A stretch of 64,000 nt of DNA from Prorocentrum cordatum (GCA_963575745.1 CAUYUJ010012136.1:299772-363771), one strand, 5' to 3'; counted from the stretch's first letter, positions 21,486 to 33,900 are shown. Notes: generated from the sequence alone by a model not told the origin. A program made the numbers and translations.

Positions 21486-22679
21486 CCCGAAAACAGCTGC
21501 CCGACCCTTCATGGGAGTACCAGGGCTCATTTTCGCTGTGCTTTTACGGGGTTTCGGCGTCCCGGGCCTTGGAGGCCGCCGCGATGGTCCCGGACATTTT
21601 CCAGATCCTCGGCGCGGGCTCCAAGACCATTCCGCAGAGGGCTCCAACAGGCTCCAGGGCAGCCCAAGAGGGCTCCAAGACGGCTCCAGGAACGACTGCA
21701 GGGTCTCATTTTTCTTGTGTTTTCTGCAAGACGGCTCTAGGAAGACTGCATGTCTTATGAGGATGGCTTCCGCGTATCCCAAACTGCCTGAACGGTTCCC
21801 ACTCGCCTTCCCCAAACCCAGCGCCTGCCCATGCGCATTCCGGACGGTCTTCGCTGGAACGCGCTGGAATGATCACGCGCCGCGGTTTCCCATGCCAGTG
21901 TCCTCGGACGTGGGCGCCCTGCCACGAGCGCGTTCCGGGAAGATGCTCCCGGAACGCGCTGAAAAGATATGGCCACATCTCGGGGACGCTCCCGGCACCG
22001 CTGCCCCAGCCTTTCCCGGCAGCCTCCACAGCGCTCCAGGAGGGCCCAAGACGCCCCCCAGGAACCCCCAGAATGCGAAAGGATGGCCCAAGACGCTCCC
22101 GAGCAGCCCAAGTCAGCCTTCCGACGGCTCTCGAGGCTCCCAGGTGGCCTCCAAGAGACCCCAAGAAGTTTGATAGGTATCACGGTACGGCCCGAATAGA
22201 CCAAAGTCGTATACGTTCAATGGTCTTTTCAATGTTTTTGGCTTCTCGCGAATCCGAGCTTCCAACGGTCCAAGAGCGCCGAAGAGCCTCCATGGGGGTT
22301 CTGGGGCTCATTTTCTTTGTGTTTTTAAAGGGTTTCCGCGTCCTGGGCCTCGGAGGCCGCCGCCTCCGACCCCCATGGGAGGACGGGGCGGCCGGGGAGG
22401 GCCTCCAGAGGCTCCCAAGACGGCCCAAGCGGGCCCCGAGTCGCCGAAAGACCGCTCCAGGACGCCCAAGATAGGCCCAAGACGGTCCGAGAGACCCCCC
22501 AAGGCACTCCACGACGCTTCAAGACGCCTCTCCAGAGCGCTTGAAGAGGCCGAAATCGTCAATGTTGCGAAGGTTTTCGAACGATTTTGGCCTTCCAGCC
22601 TTTTCGGCTGTCCGACGTTCCAAGACGGCTCAATAGGCACCCAAAAGCGCCCCAAGACGGCCCAAGATGGCCCAAGGAG
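21486..22679. repeat. CCAAGAGG-type array between the two duplicated copies
   Basis: Further array with two related sub-segments (GGGGCTCATTTTC...GGGCCT-GGAGGCCGCCGC) at about 21520-21590 and 22295-22365. No gene. Confidence 0.75.
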
Positions 22680-23999
22680 CCCCCAAGCGGCCCCAGGAGG
22701 CACCCAGGAGACCCAAACGATGCTTAAAGAGGCCACAAAACAGCCCCGAGGAGGCCCCACAACGGTCCCAAAACGGCTACCGAGAAGCTGCGAAACTGCC
22801 TTCACGACGTCCCCGACAGGCCAACCACGAGATCCAAACCAACACCCGTGAGGCCTCTGACCCACCACCCAGGGCACGGTGGCGGGAGCAGTGACAGCAC
22901 TTGTGCACAGCATGTTCCGGCGGGAGCCTTCCGGAACACGCTGCAGGAGGAGAAGGAAGATCAGGAGGAGAGAGAGCTGGAGTGGGAGGAGGAGGAGGAG
23001 GAGGAGGAGGAGGAGGAGGAGGAGGAGGAGGGGGACGAGGAGGAGGAAGAGGCCTCCCAGACAGCTCCAAGTTAGCCGAAGAGGCTTCCAAGAGGGCCCT
23101 GTGCGGCCCACGAGGGCCCCAAGGCAGTGCCTGAGGCGCCCAAGACAGCCCGAGAGGGCCCCAAGACGGCCCGAGAGGTTCTCGGGAAGTCCTAAGAGGC
23201 CCCCAATCGGATCCAAGAGGCCCCCAAGAAGCTCCCAAGAGGGCCGACGAGGTTCCAAGAGATCTCCCAAGGTGGCCCCAAGAGGCACAACTCATTGTTT
23301 TACGATTGGGTTTTGACGTTTTTGTTTCTGCCTTTTGGCATCCCGATGCTCCAAGACGGCCCAAGAGGCTTCCAATACCGCTCCCACATTGAGGAAGAGG
23401 CCTCCAAGAGGGCCCCAAGACGGCTCGCGAGGGCCCCAATACGGTGCTTGAGGCGCCCAAGACGGCCCGAGAGGGCCCCAAGAGCCCCAAGAGAGGCCCA
23501 AGAAGGGGAACGCGACCCAACAGCAGAGCGGTCCCCCCACAAGGCCCACAGGAGGCTGCAAGAGGCCCCCAAGTGGTCCGACGAGGACCCAAAAAGCTTC
23601 CTGAGGGCCTAAAAGGCCCTTAGGAGACGTCCAAGAGGCTTTAAAATAGCCCAAGAGCGCCCTCGATGCGTCAAAACTGCTTCCATGAGGCCCCCGGGAG
23701 GCTTCCGGATTGCCTCAATCTGACAGCAGGTGGCCTCAAGTTGGGCCTCCACGCAGCCAAGACTGCCAATGACGGCTTCAGATTGCAGAACCGATGCCCC
23801 CAAGGGACCCTCAGACGCCCCCGCAAGAAGCACCCAAGAGGTGCCTCCAACAGCCAGTGGACGAAGCATGCGGAACACCCCAGAAGCTCCTCTGATGCCG
23901 TCGCGCGCCTGTGCTTGATAGCGTTGTCCAAGATCGTCCAGCGCCCCCCCGGCCTGGGCTAGAACCTGAGCGCGCGCGAAGCGCGCGCGATGGTTCTAG
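22680..23999. repeat. Duplicated 1.3-kb segment, copy B
   Basis: Counterpart of 20140-21485, with a longer GGA run (22985-23035). It ends at GGTTCTAG of the hairpin, directly followed by (TA)n rather than the CCCAGG that completes the stem in copy A. Confidence 0.85.
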
Positions 24000-24400
24000 T
24001 ATATATATATATATATATATACACGGTGCAACCGACGTGGTGCAATGAACGGTGCGATCGATCCGACCATATTTTCTGCTATTGCAAAGCGGTGTGGTTG
24101 CAAGGCGAAGCAATTCCGAGCGACGCAAGGCAATGCAAGACAATGCGTGCCCAGAAGATGGGCGGCGACGGCGTGGAGAGCTACCACGGCTCAGACGCCG
24201 GGCGGCGACGAGGCGGCGACGGGGCGGCGTCGGCGACGGCACAGCCGCCAGACCGCCAGACAGGTCCAGCCGGCGGGCGGCGGCGCGGCGGCGACAGTGC
24301 GGCGACGGCGGTAACATTGCCGCCCGACCGCCAGTCAAGCCCAGTTTCTCAGGCCGCCAGCAAGAACCCCTAAGTTTTATCACTTTGGGGGGAATGATCT
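24000..24400. other. (TA)n and GGCGGCGACG-rich DNA, no gene
   Basis: (TA)11 at 24000-24021, then GGTGCAAC/GTGCAATG words as in the GCGC array, then GGCGGCGACGGGGCGGCG-type sequence resembling 8940-9080. It is probably a dispersed piece of that array. Confidence 0.5.
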
Positions 24401-24530
24401 TTCGCAGGCCCGCGCGGGTTTCTTGTATCGGCGCTGGCCCCCCCCCCCCCCCCTCTGGCGCGAAGGCGGCGCCGCAGGCGCCGCCAGAGGCTCCAGCCCC
24501 TGTCCGAGAAATCCGAGCCAGCCTCCGAAG
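24401..24530. repeat. Foldback element, copy 1 (diverged)
   Basis: Left arm TTCGCAGGCCCGCGCGGG...TTTCTTG pairs imperfectly with the right arm ending CCGAGCCAGCCTCCGAA, around a centre with a C15 run and GGCGGCGCCGCAGGCGCCGCC. Related to 39047-39176 and 61448-61579. Confidence 0.65.
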
Positions 24531-25479
24531 GTTAGTGTTTATGCCATGATGTAAAATCCGAACAGTGTGAAGCAGAGGGACCCCGAACCGCCGAGCGGCT
24601 TGGCCCCCCCCCCTTGGTTCTTGGCGCTCGGCGGCGCTCGGCTCGGCAGAAGGGCGAGCCGAGCGGCTCGGGCCTGGCCCCCGCGCACAGTGGCTGGGCT
24701 CGAGGCCATGGCTTGGCAGGCGCCCAGCACTCCGAGGAGGGTGCATACGGGTTTTCGTGGGCGAAAAGCATATCCGTATCGGCGGCCTCGCGGCCCAGCC
24801 TCCAGGCCGAGACCCCGCTGATGCAGGGCGCTGTTTCGCGGATGCCCCGCGCCGAGCGTATCCGTGCGACCGCGTATCCGCGGGATCTCTCCCCCGCAAC
24901 CAGGCCGCGGGGGTGCGGACACGGATATTCTTCGAAGCCCCGTGAGGTTGTGGAACATCAGGGCAAAGCCATGCACGGAGGCAGAGCGGATGGCCACATC
25001 GCGTCAGTGGCACTTTGCAGGAGGCAAAGGCAGTGTGTGTATTCTCGTCGCCACAGGGCTCCGCTCGCGCTGGTAAGCGGATTACTCGATGCGGGGACCC
25101 CCATATGTGCATCTCATGCTCTTGCCACGTCTCGCTGAGGAATTCTGTGTATGACATTTTGAGTTTGACATCGAGTCCGCGAAGACGACAGGCGCGGCAA
25201 CGACGACGACGACAGCGATGACTTCAGTGACGTCTTCCTCTTCCTCTGAAAATCTTTCTGGGGAGACGAGGGAAACGCGAGTGGAGGAGCGAAGGGCGGT
25301 TCCTCTTGCGGTTCTCCCGCCATCTGGCGCTACTCGCTATTTGGCGTTGCTACTCGCGGCGCTTGCTGGCATGGCGCGCATGGCGTTGCTACCCCCTCTA
25401 TCTGGCGTGCCACTCGCGGCGCCTGCTGGCATAACGGGTGCCCAAGTGCCACGCCGACCATGTCGCGGTAGCCATTTGT
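24531..25479. other. Dispersed-repeat pieces, no recognisable gene
   Basis: The part at about 24765-24935 is GC-rich and imperfectly palindromic (ATATCCGT near the start, ACGGATAT near the end). It shares GCGGATGCCCCGCGC and CGTGCGACCGCGT with 32738-32910. The rest is unassigned; 25320-25480 has Ala/Leu-rich frames on CTGGCATGGCGC words. Confidence 0.5.
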
Positions 25480-26037
25480 GTTGAGTTTAGGCGCGAGTGA
25501 ATCTGAGTGTGGGCGATCTGAGTTGGGGCGCACCAGATTGCGAGTAGAGCCGGGTACAATGGCGCGAGTTTGGATATAGCTTTCCTACGTACGTGTGGGT
25601 CTTGATATGAATGATTCGGAATGCGAACGAGTCTATGTTCGAGTTGGTTTGAGTGTGAGTGAGTTTGAGTCTGGGTGACTTTGACCTTGGGTGTGACGAA
25701 TACAAATTTGAGTATGGGTGAGCACGGGCTCGAAGAAGTTTGAGTATGAGTGAGTCAGGGGGCGGGCAAGCAAGTAGGTATGAATATGAGTTGGTCCGGG
25801 TGCGAGTGGTTTTGAGTTTGCTCGTGTACGAGTATGTGCGAAGAGTTGTGAACTAGTTCGAGTGCGGCTTAATCCGGCTGCGTTTGATTGCGACGAGGGA
25901 GTTCGCATGAGGAAGAGGCGTTGGTGAGCAAGTCTGAGTGCGAATGAGTGCGTTTGCGTGGGGGCAAAGGGAAAACAAGTGAGAGGGCGAGTGAGTGAGG
26001 AGCACAAATTCAAAACGAACTCTGCCAGGCAGAAACC
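25480..26037. repeat. Degenerate GAGTNTGA satellite
   Basis: Hexanucleotide-like words GAGTTT, GAGTGT, GAGTAT and GTGAGT repeat irregularly. A further stretch is at 26455-26720. Confidence 0.75.
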
Positions 26038-26455
26038 GAAATTTGAAGTGTCCTCACCCCTGGCGACGCACCCTGTGGGTGCCGAAGGTCCACGCCTGCT
26101 CTATCGCCGAGAGCACTGGACCAGAAACAGAGAAACGGTGAGCCAGGTCTGAAGAGCGTAAGCAGGCAACCGCTTGCGGCATCCCCACAGTCTGGGCGCT
26201 AGATTTGAAATGTCCTCACCCCCGGCGGCTCCCCTTTTTGCGATGCCTGAGTGCCACGCTTGCTATACCCCAGTGAGCACTGGACCACCAAAAGAGGAAA
26301 AAAAAGGCTCGGGGGCAGAAACAGGAAAACCTCTGGAGACATCTCCAGACCCGGAGCGTTAGTTTTAGAGTGTCCTCACCCCTGACGGTTCCCCCGTGGG
26401 GTGCCCAAGTGCCACGCTTGCTTTATCGCGGTGAGGAGTAGAACACCAGAAAAGT
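26038..26455. repeat. About 162-bp tandem repeat, three copies
   Basis: Units start near 26041, 26203 and 26364 with TTTGAARTGTCCTCACCCC or a variant, and each contains GTGCCACGCTTGCT and GAGCACTGGACCA or a variant. Confidence 0.85.
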
Positions 26456-26825
26456 CTGAATGCGCTTGAGTGGGGAGGACAGTGTCGGAGTGAGAAAATC
26501 TGGATGTGTATGAGCGGGAATGCGTCTGAGGCTGATCCCTTTCGTGGGCTTGGGTGAGTTCGAGTGGGCCTGAGTCTGATTGAATCTGAGTGAGGAAGTG
26601 ATGTGGCTGAGTGTGCCCGAGGAAGAGTAAACCTGCGTTGGGCCCGTGAGGAGTGGGTCAGTGATGGTCCCCGTGGCGGGCGTGAGTGACCTGAGTATGA
26701 GTACCTGCGCGATATAAAAGTCAAGAGGAGAGAGGGGGAGGGAGAGAGAGAGAGGAACGAGGAGGTCTGGAGGCGCTTTTCAGCAATAACAAGCACCTCA
26801 TCTCAGGGCATGGGGGAGAACACTT
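26456..26825. repeat. GAGTNTGA satellite, second stretch, and GA-rich DNA
   Basis: Same word set as 25480-26037, followed by a GA-rich patch (26722-26755). No gene. Confidence 0.6.
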
Positions 26826-27782
<957 letters not shown>

Positions 27783-28470
27783 GCCCCCGTGCGTCCCAGC
27801 CGCCCATTTCGGCACACCCCTCGCCCGCTTCGTAGCCTCATAGAGAGCTCCAGCGAAGGCCCCAGTGGCCCAGCCCGCATGCGTCCCTCACACGCTTCGT
27901 GGCCACATGGGCATCTCCACCGAAGGTCCCAGTGGCGCAGCCCGCATGCGTGCCCGCCGCCGATTTCGGCACACCCCTCACATGTTTCGTGACCCCATAG
28001 GAAGCTCCAGGGAAGTTCCCAATGGCGCAGCCCGCATGTGTCTCAGCTACCGATTACGGCACACCCCTCACCCGCTTCGTGGCCCCATAGCGCAGTCCGC
28101 ATGCGTCCCAGCCGCCAATTTCGGTACACCCCTCACACACTTCGTGGCACCATAGGGAGCTCCACCGAAGGCCCCAGTAGCCCAACACCCCTCACACGTT
28201 TCGTGGGGTGCTCCAGCGAAGGCCCCAGTGGCGCAGCCCGCATGCGTCCCAGATACCCATTGCTGCACACACACACACACACACACACACACCTCGCACG
28301 CTTTGTCGCCCTATAGGGAGCTCCCCCAGCGGGCCCAGTGGCGCAGCCCGCATGCGTCCCTCCACCGATTTCGGCACACCTCTCACATCGTGGCCCCATA
28401 GGGAGAAGGCCCCGTTGGCAACGCCCCATGGCGGGCCCGCCCCATGTCGGGACACACTTCACGCGTTTCG
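27783..28470. repeat. Variable-length satellite related to the 101-bp array
   Basis: Repeats of TTCGGCACACCCCTCACACGC-like, TTCGTGGCCCCATAGGGAG, GAAGGCCCCAGTGG and CGCATGCGTCCC words, with unit length varying about 60-100 bp and a (CA)n insertion at 28264-28292. Same word order as 49555-50330. Confidence 0.8.
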
Positions 28471-28868
28471 TGGCCCCAGAAGGAGATCCACCGAAGGCGA
28501 CACTCAGAACGACGGCGCTCACAACTGCATGGTTGTTGGGTCCTGCGCCAGGCTCCTTCTGCGCGGCGCTGGCTATCTGGCCGCGGGGTCGAGAGCCCAG
28601 CACCTTGCCCAGACCTGTGGCGCCTCTCTTTGCAGCCGCACGGTTCTTGCGCAATCGACGTGGCTCGCTCTCTCTCTCTCTCTCTCTCTGAGTCGCGGAC
28701 CTCTAGCGCCCAAGGGCGTGTGGCGGCCCCCCCCCCCGTCCGCACTGGGGCGTTCGCTCGACGGGCGTGCGCCCCAGCAGGAAACGAGGCGTCGCTGCCG
28801 CTGCCACTGCCCACCCCCTCCTCGTCGCCCCTGCCTACGCGCTGCCCCCCCCTTCGGGCCGAGACTTC
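28471..28868. other. No recognisable gene; (TC)n microsatellite
   Basis: Only a (TC)n run at about 28668-28690 and GC-rich DNA. Open frames are Pro/Arg/Ser-rich without domain features. Confidence 0.5.
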
Positions 28869-29031
28869 GTCGGGCATGTCCCACTACAGGAGGAGTATTC
28901 AAAACTCGTTAAGCAAACAGTCTGGGGACAATTGTTTGATTATGGTTTGACTATTTGTGATTATTGTTTGACTCTCTTTCATCTTTCTTTTAAAATTCGC
29001 CTGTAAGAGGACATGTCCGACCCAACGCTGG
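28869..29031. mobile_element. MITE-like element, copy 1
   Basis: About 163 bp with terminal inverted repeats: GTCGGGCATGTCC-CACTACAGG on the left, and CCTGTAAGAGGACATGTCCGAC on the right, its reverse complement with a few differences. The AT-rich interior (TGGGGACAATTGTTTGA) contrasts with GC-rich flanks and matches copy 2 at 57812-57960. It is non-coding, so non-autonomous. Confidence 0.75.
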
Positions 29032-29334
29032 GCTGACGTCTCCTCAGGGGCCGCGGCCCCGCCGCCGACGTCCTGCGCCTGGTCGGGCGACAAGGCGGGG
29101 GTCGGACGGGCCTAGAGGCTCGAGATAAAAATCCGGTCCCGAGAGTTCTGGAGCGCTTTCAGAGCGTTCAGGAAGGCTCTGAAATGGCCGCCCGCGACGC
29201 CCGATGCATCCTCCGAGGACGCACCATGAACCCCCCTTTCCTCTTGGAAGATGTCAAGAGACAAGGGGGGCGGAAGGCGCGCGCTGCAACCGTAAAGGAA
29301 GAAGTGTGGCAGAAAGGTTGGTTGTGTGATGGCG
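29032..29334. other. No recognisable gene
   Basis: GC-rich sequence between the MITE and the next satellite. Nothing assigned. Confidence 0.5.
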
Positions 29335-30045
29335 AAGACAGGTGTGGAGTATCGGGTGTGGAGTACCGGATGGTGTGTAGGAGACGGAGGGAGTGGAGTA
29401 CAAGGTTATTTTCAAGTTCAGTTTGGGGAGGGAGCATGTTGAGTATCGGGTGGTGTGTTGGAGACGGAGTGTGTTGAGTGCTGGATGGTGTGTTGGAGAC
29501 GGAGGGAGTTGAGTAGAATGTTATTTTCAAGTTCAGCTTGGGGAGGGAGCCTGTTTTGTATCGGGCGGTGTGTTGGAGACGAAGGGTGTTGAGTAGAAGG
29601 GTATTTTCAAGTTCAGCTTGGGGAGGGAGCCTGTGGAGTATCGGGTGGTGTGTTGGAGACGGAGGGTGTTGAGTACTGGATGGTGTGTTGGAGACGGAGG
29701 GAGTTGAGTAGAAGGTTATTTTCAAGTTTAGTTTGGGGAGGTAGCCTTTTGAGTATCGGGTGGTGTGTTGGACACGGAGGGTGGTGAGTATTGGATGGTG
29801 TGTTGGAGACGGAAGGAGTTGAATAGACTGTTATTTTCAGGTTCAGTTTGGGGAGGGAGCCTGTTGAGTATTGGATGGTGTGTAGGAGACGGAGGGAGTT
29901 GAGTAGAAGGTTATTTTCAAGTTCAGCTTGGGGAGGGAGCCTCTTGAGTATCGGGTGGTGTGTTGGAGACGGAGGGTGTTGAGTGCTGGATGGTGTGTTG
30001 GAGACGGAGGGAGTTGAGTAGAAGGTTATTGTCAAGTTCAAAATG
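29335..30045. repeat. About 115-bp tandem repeat with shortened units
   Basis: The anchor TTATTTTCAAGTTCAG or a variant recurs near 29405, 29519, 29602, 29714, 29830, 29910 and 30026. Spacing alternates between about 115 and about 82 bp because one GGTGTGTTGGAGACGGAGG sub-unit is dropped. Confidence 0.9.
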
Positions 30046-30155
30046 AGATGAGAACGTCTTCCAAAAATGAGCCTCAAAATGAAGTCCGCAAATCGTGGGA
30101 TATATGAATTCGTATATAATATGGAGACAAGGGGGTTCTTGGTGCGTGCGGAGGG

Positions 30156-30188
<33 letters not shown>

Positions 30189-30299
30189 AGTGGCACGTGT
30201 GTGCCCAGGCTCATACAACAAGCTGAAGGGGCGTTTGAAGCAGGAGTGACATGCAACAGCGAAGTCGCACTCGAGCGCAAGTGGGGTTGCCACACCTTG
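30046..30299. other. (TA)n microsatellite and unassigned DNA
   Basis: (TA)n at about 30157-30185. The remainder shows no gene. Confidence 0.5.
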
Positions 30300-30620
30300 C
30301 GATGTGTGTACCAGGGCCCCCCAGGAAGCCTCAGGAGGCCCGACTTGGATACCAGAAGAGGCTCCAGGAGGCCCCAGGATTGTGAGTGTTGTGTGTGTGT
30401 GATGTGTGTGCTTTGTGTGGTGCGTGCTTTTTGTGTGTTGTCGGTGTTGTGTGTGTATGTTATGTTTGTCTAGCGTGTGATGTGTTGGGCGTGATTTGTG
30501 TCTCTGTGTGTGCATGTAGTTCTGAAGCCCCAGGAGGCCCCAGGAGGCCCCAGGCGGCCTCAGCAGGCCCAGGAGAACAGGAGGCCCCCAGGAGGCTCCG
30601 AGGAGGGGTCTGGGGCTCAT
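30300..30620. repeat. GGCCCCAGGA repeats with TGTG patch
   Basis: Two clusters of CCAGGAGGCCCCAGGAGG (30315-30380, 30525-30610) flank a TGTGTG/TTTGTGTG-rich stretch (30385-30520). Confidence 0.7.
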
Positions 30621-30790
30621 ATAAACATATATATAACTGTACGTTGGTATACATATTTATATGTATGCATATATATGTATATGTATATACATATAGACAT
30701 AGAAGTACATATATCGCTACGGTGTTGTCTCGATGCTCCCTTTGTCTTACGGAATGGGGGGATGGATTGGGAAATGAAGTACGGCATCTC

Positions 30791-30900
30791 CTGCATGCAG
30801 CCGGTCTTGGCCCCGCCGAGGGCAATCGTTCCTTGATGCCTGGGCGCCCCCTGCCCGGGAGGCGCCGGGAAAATCAGCCACGTTCTCTGATTATTTGACC
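30791..30900 (+). repeat. Structured dispersed repeat, copy 1
   Basis: About 110 bp matching 59941-60049. It starts with the palindrome CTGCATGCAG, then a hairpin (GGCGCCCCC...GGGAGGCGCC) and a second hairpin (AATCAG...CTGATT). No coding. Strand is given relative to the other copy only. Confidence 0.6.
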
Positions 30901-30939
30901 TCATTTTTATCTCCGCCCCTTCGTCCCGTCGCGTCTCAG

Positions 30940-31140
30940 GGCTCGTTTAGATGCCTACGATTCGATTCGATGCGATTCCGATGGATTCCGATTCCGTTTC
31001 GATTCTACCTGGAATGTCGATTCGGATTGGAGGCCCACGATCTTTCGATTTCTCCCGACTCGGCTGCCGATTTCCGCCCATCCGATTCGTGTCGATTGCC
31101 GATCCGATTTGTCGATTCCTTTCCTGGCTCTCCGGCTGAC
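30940..31140. repeat. GATTCG/CGATTCC dispersed repeat, copy 1
   Basis: Degenerate GATTCGAT/GATTCCGAT words followed by GCCGATTTCCGCCCATCCG and GCCGATCCGATT. The same order is seen in copy 2 near 34885-35090. Confidence 0.7.
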
Positions 31141-32329
31141 TTGGGAGGCGCTCCGGACGCAAGCACGGAGCGTCATTTGCGCTCATTCGCTCGCTTCCCC
31201 CGGCCCCTTCACCGCGCGGTGGGCGCATTGGTACCGTAGTGATTACCTCCGCGTGATCCATGCTCAGCAGCCCAACCAGGAGTGTTGTCAAGTCGATGAG
31301 TCGGGAGCAAGGAAGCTTATACATATATATATATATATATATCGTTGGGCCAGTGGGGGCATCTGAAGCCCTCTTGGAGCTTTTTCGGGGGGCAGTCGTG
31401 GGTTGGGGGGCCCCTTGCAGCCACTCAGAAAGGGAGGGTCCTGAGTTGGGGGTGCCCCTTTGGAGCCTGAAGATTTCTATCTTTTGGCCTTTCAGGACGC
31501 TCTTTGGGCGTTTCGAGGGCCTTAGGGGGCCATCTTGGGGTGATTCTGCCCATCGCCCCACCCCTCAACCCCTTCCTCGAATTGGGTTTTGGACCAGAGA
31601 GGAAGGACGCCAATTACCTCTCACGCCTTCTCAGCCCTGGCAAGCGGGGGACGGCGGCTTCTCGTCCTCTTCCACCTCTGCCTCTCCTCCTTGGCAGCCA
31701 CCGCTTCGGGGTTCTCAATCAGGCCGCCTCATCGCCGCCCGCGCCGACGTTTCCAGCGAGGAGACTGGGAAGTCGATCCTCGACGAGGCCTCGGGTTCAG
31801 CGATGGTCAAGCGAGGGGCAGGAGAGCTGGGGCTATAACGGGGCTAGGTCACCAAGCAGTTAAAGTTGCTTGGTTGGTCCGGCGATTAGATAGTTGGTTG
31901 TTTGGCTAGTCGATTGGGTGAATGATTAAGCTCGTCGATCTTCAATATGTTACTCAATCCCTGACCCGAGTGACGCAGGCGAACTAGAAAGCGCGCCCGA
32001 GCGCTTTGGATTCGATTGGTGCCTCGTTGACGTCCAGGAAGCATGGGAGCTCGGAGGTCATGAACAGAGTGGAAGCGAAGGTCGCGGAATGGAGGACAGG
32101 ATAGGAGCAGACCTTCTCTATGTGTGATTGGGGCGATGGAGCCGAGCATACGATGTATACAATGTATACGATGTATATCATTGAGCACAGTACAACCCTT
32201 CATCCTAACAGCACCATAATTTCGTGGCCTAACTAAGGTTCACGGTTCGTACGAATATTTCTAAACGTATGTATGGTTTCGTCTGATCCGTGTGCACAAC
32301 AAATATGTTATCATTGATGTTTCTGGCTC
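31141..32329. other. No recognisable gene; (TA)n at 31321-31342
   Basis: GC-balanced DNA with short overlapping frames on both strands. A TATACAATGTATACGATGTATATC repeat patch lies near 32154-32177. Nothing assigned. Confidence 0.5.
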
Positions 32330-33415
32330 TCCTACTTCAGGCCTCCCTCCAGAGGATCAGGGGCACCTTTGTTCTTGCCAGCATATGTTTGACTGTCCCT
32401 CTTGAGTGCACGACTGTGCTTGTTAGGACAAGGGCTTAACGACGCATCTCCGCGTCCTTGCTCTGACTTGGGGCGCTCGCTGCGCCTCGCCCGCCCCATC
32501 GGCATGCGCAGCGCCGCCACGCAGGCGCCCGCGCAGCGGCGGCCGCTCTCTCCCTCGGGGCTTCCTGCCGCGGCCCCGCTCCTGCGGGCAGGCCCCTCGA
32601 AGGGTCTGAAGTCGGGGCCCCTGCGGCCGCAGGCTTCCGCCGCAGGGGTCGAGCACGAGCGGAGCAGTCGACTGCTCACGGCCCCTCAGCGCCAGATCCC
32701 GCGTGGCGGCGCGGCCATGCACCATGGGCGACAGAGTTCAGTATCCGCGGCCTCGCGGGGTCAGGCCCCTCTGCAGACGGCCCCGCGGATGCGGGGCCTC
32801 TTGGCTCGCGGATGCCCCGCGCGGGAGGCCTGCGTGCGACCGCGTGCCCGCGGGGTCGCGCTCCGGAGGCCAGGCCGTTGGGGCGCGGACACCGGCGCTC
32901 GTGATTGCATGAAGGCTCCAGATGTTTTCTCTCTGGCCTTGAAGTCGGCGTCACCCCAACATCTTAATACTATGTGTTCGTCGCCCCCCCAGGGGCGACG
33001 CGCGCACCGAGAAATCTTATGGTATATGCGTCGTGGCGGGCGCTTTCTGGCCACACCGCTCGGGAGACGATGTGCCACAAGATGGGTACACTACATGCTC
33101 GGGTCGGACCCGCGCCGCCAAGGAGGACATATAGTACAAGTATGGTTCTGTGCGCCCCATGAAGTTCCGCAGCGCGAAGTCGATTCGACGTAAGCACTGC
33201 AGCGCTGTAGCAGCGAAGCTTGGTCGCGCGGCAGCGGCCCAAGACTCGCAGGCTGCCAGCGCGCGGGAGGACCGCCCTTCTTGGCGCAGCAGCGCTGCAG
33301 CGCTGCAGCGCCGTGGGATCGTAGCAACCCCGCGCTGCAGCGACTCGGGGCTCCTCTGCAGTAGCGCGCTGGGCCAACCTCCGTACAAGTGCAGACCAGG
33401 CCTCGTTCTCGTCTT
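32330..33415. other. Dispersed-repeat pieces, no gene assigned
   Basis: 32738-32910 pairs with the segment at 24765-24935. 33275-33345 has GCAGCGCTGCAGCGC-type palindromic words. The 263-codon frame across 32402-33193 is Ala/Arg/Pro-rich and crosses the dispersed repeat, so I do not call it. Confidence 0.5.
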
Positions 33416-33682
33416 CTTCCAACTCCACCTCCTCCTCCTCCTCCTCCTGCTCCTGCTCCTCCTCCTCCTGCTTCTCCTCCTCCTGTTCCTCCTCCTCCTG
33501 CTACTACTCCTCCTCCTCCACCTCCACATCCATCTCCACCTCTACCTCTACCTCCTCCTCCTCCTCCGCCTCCTCCTCCTCCCCGTCCTGCTCCTCCTCC
33601 TCCTCCACCTCCACCTCCACCTCTACCTCCTCCTCCTCCTTCTCCTCCTCCTCCTCCTCCTCCTCCTCCTCCTCCTCCTCTG
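33416..33682. repeat. (TCC)n microsatellite
   Basis: CTC/TCC/ACC triplets for about 265 bp. The poly-Pro and poly-Leu frames (plus) and poly-Gly frame (minus) are artefacts. Confidence 0.95.
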
Positions 33683-33702
33683 GCAGCCGCGCGGTGGACC
33701 AA

Positions 33703-33900
33703 GATCGGAAGCTGGGCGAGGGCTGGCAAATCCGTGGCTGCTAAAACGATCTTCCCGAAGGAGAAAGAGCATATTCCCGAAGGAAAACTCGGCGCACTGA
33801 ATAGTAAACGGGGTGCCTCCCGGAAGGAAACAGCACTTTCCCGGAGTTGCGTTTTAGCAGCCACGGGTTTGCCAGCCCTCGCCCAGCTTCTGACAAGATC
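33703..33900. mobile_element. Foldback/MITE-like element with 40-45 bp inverted arms
   Basis: The left arm (33708-33747, GAAGCTGGGCGAGGGCTGGC through GTGGCTGCTAAAAC) and the right arm (33851-33890) are inverted copies with one difference. GATC lies just outside each arm. About 100 bp of non-coding interior holds CCCGAAGGA words. Confidence 0.75.

Noticed and set aside
19088-23654. Many 100-370 codon frames in the CCAAGAGG block on both strands
   Set aside because: They follow the array and its reverse complement (RRPKRPPRGP or GLLGASWGPLG patterns). There is no domain, and units shift frame.
21431-23999. Helitron termini (hairpin plus CTAG)
   Set aside because: CTAG is inside the stem rather than about 10 nt after it, no TC 5' end was found and no Rep/helicase is present. 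Not supported.
32402-33193. 263-codon ORF
   Set aside because: Runs through a dispersed palindromic repeat also found at 24765-24935. Composition is Ala/Arg/Pro with no domain.
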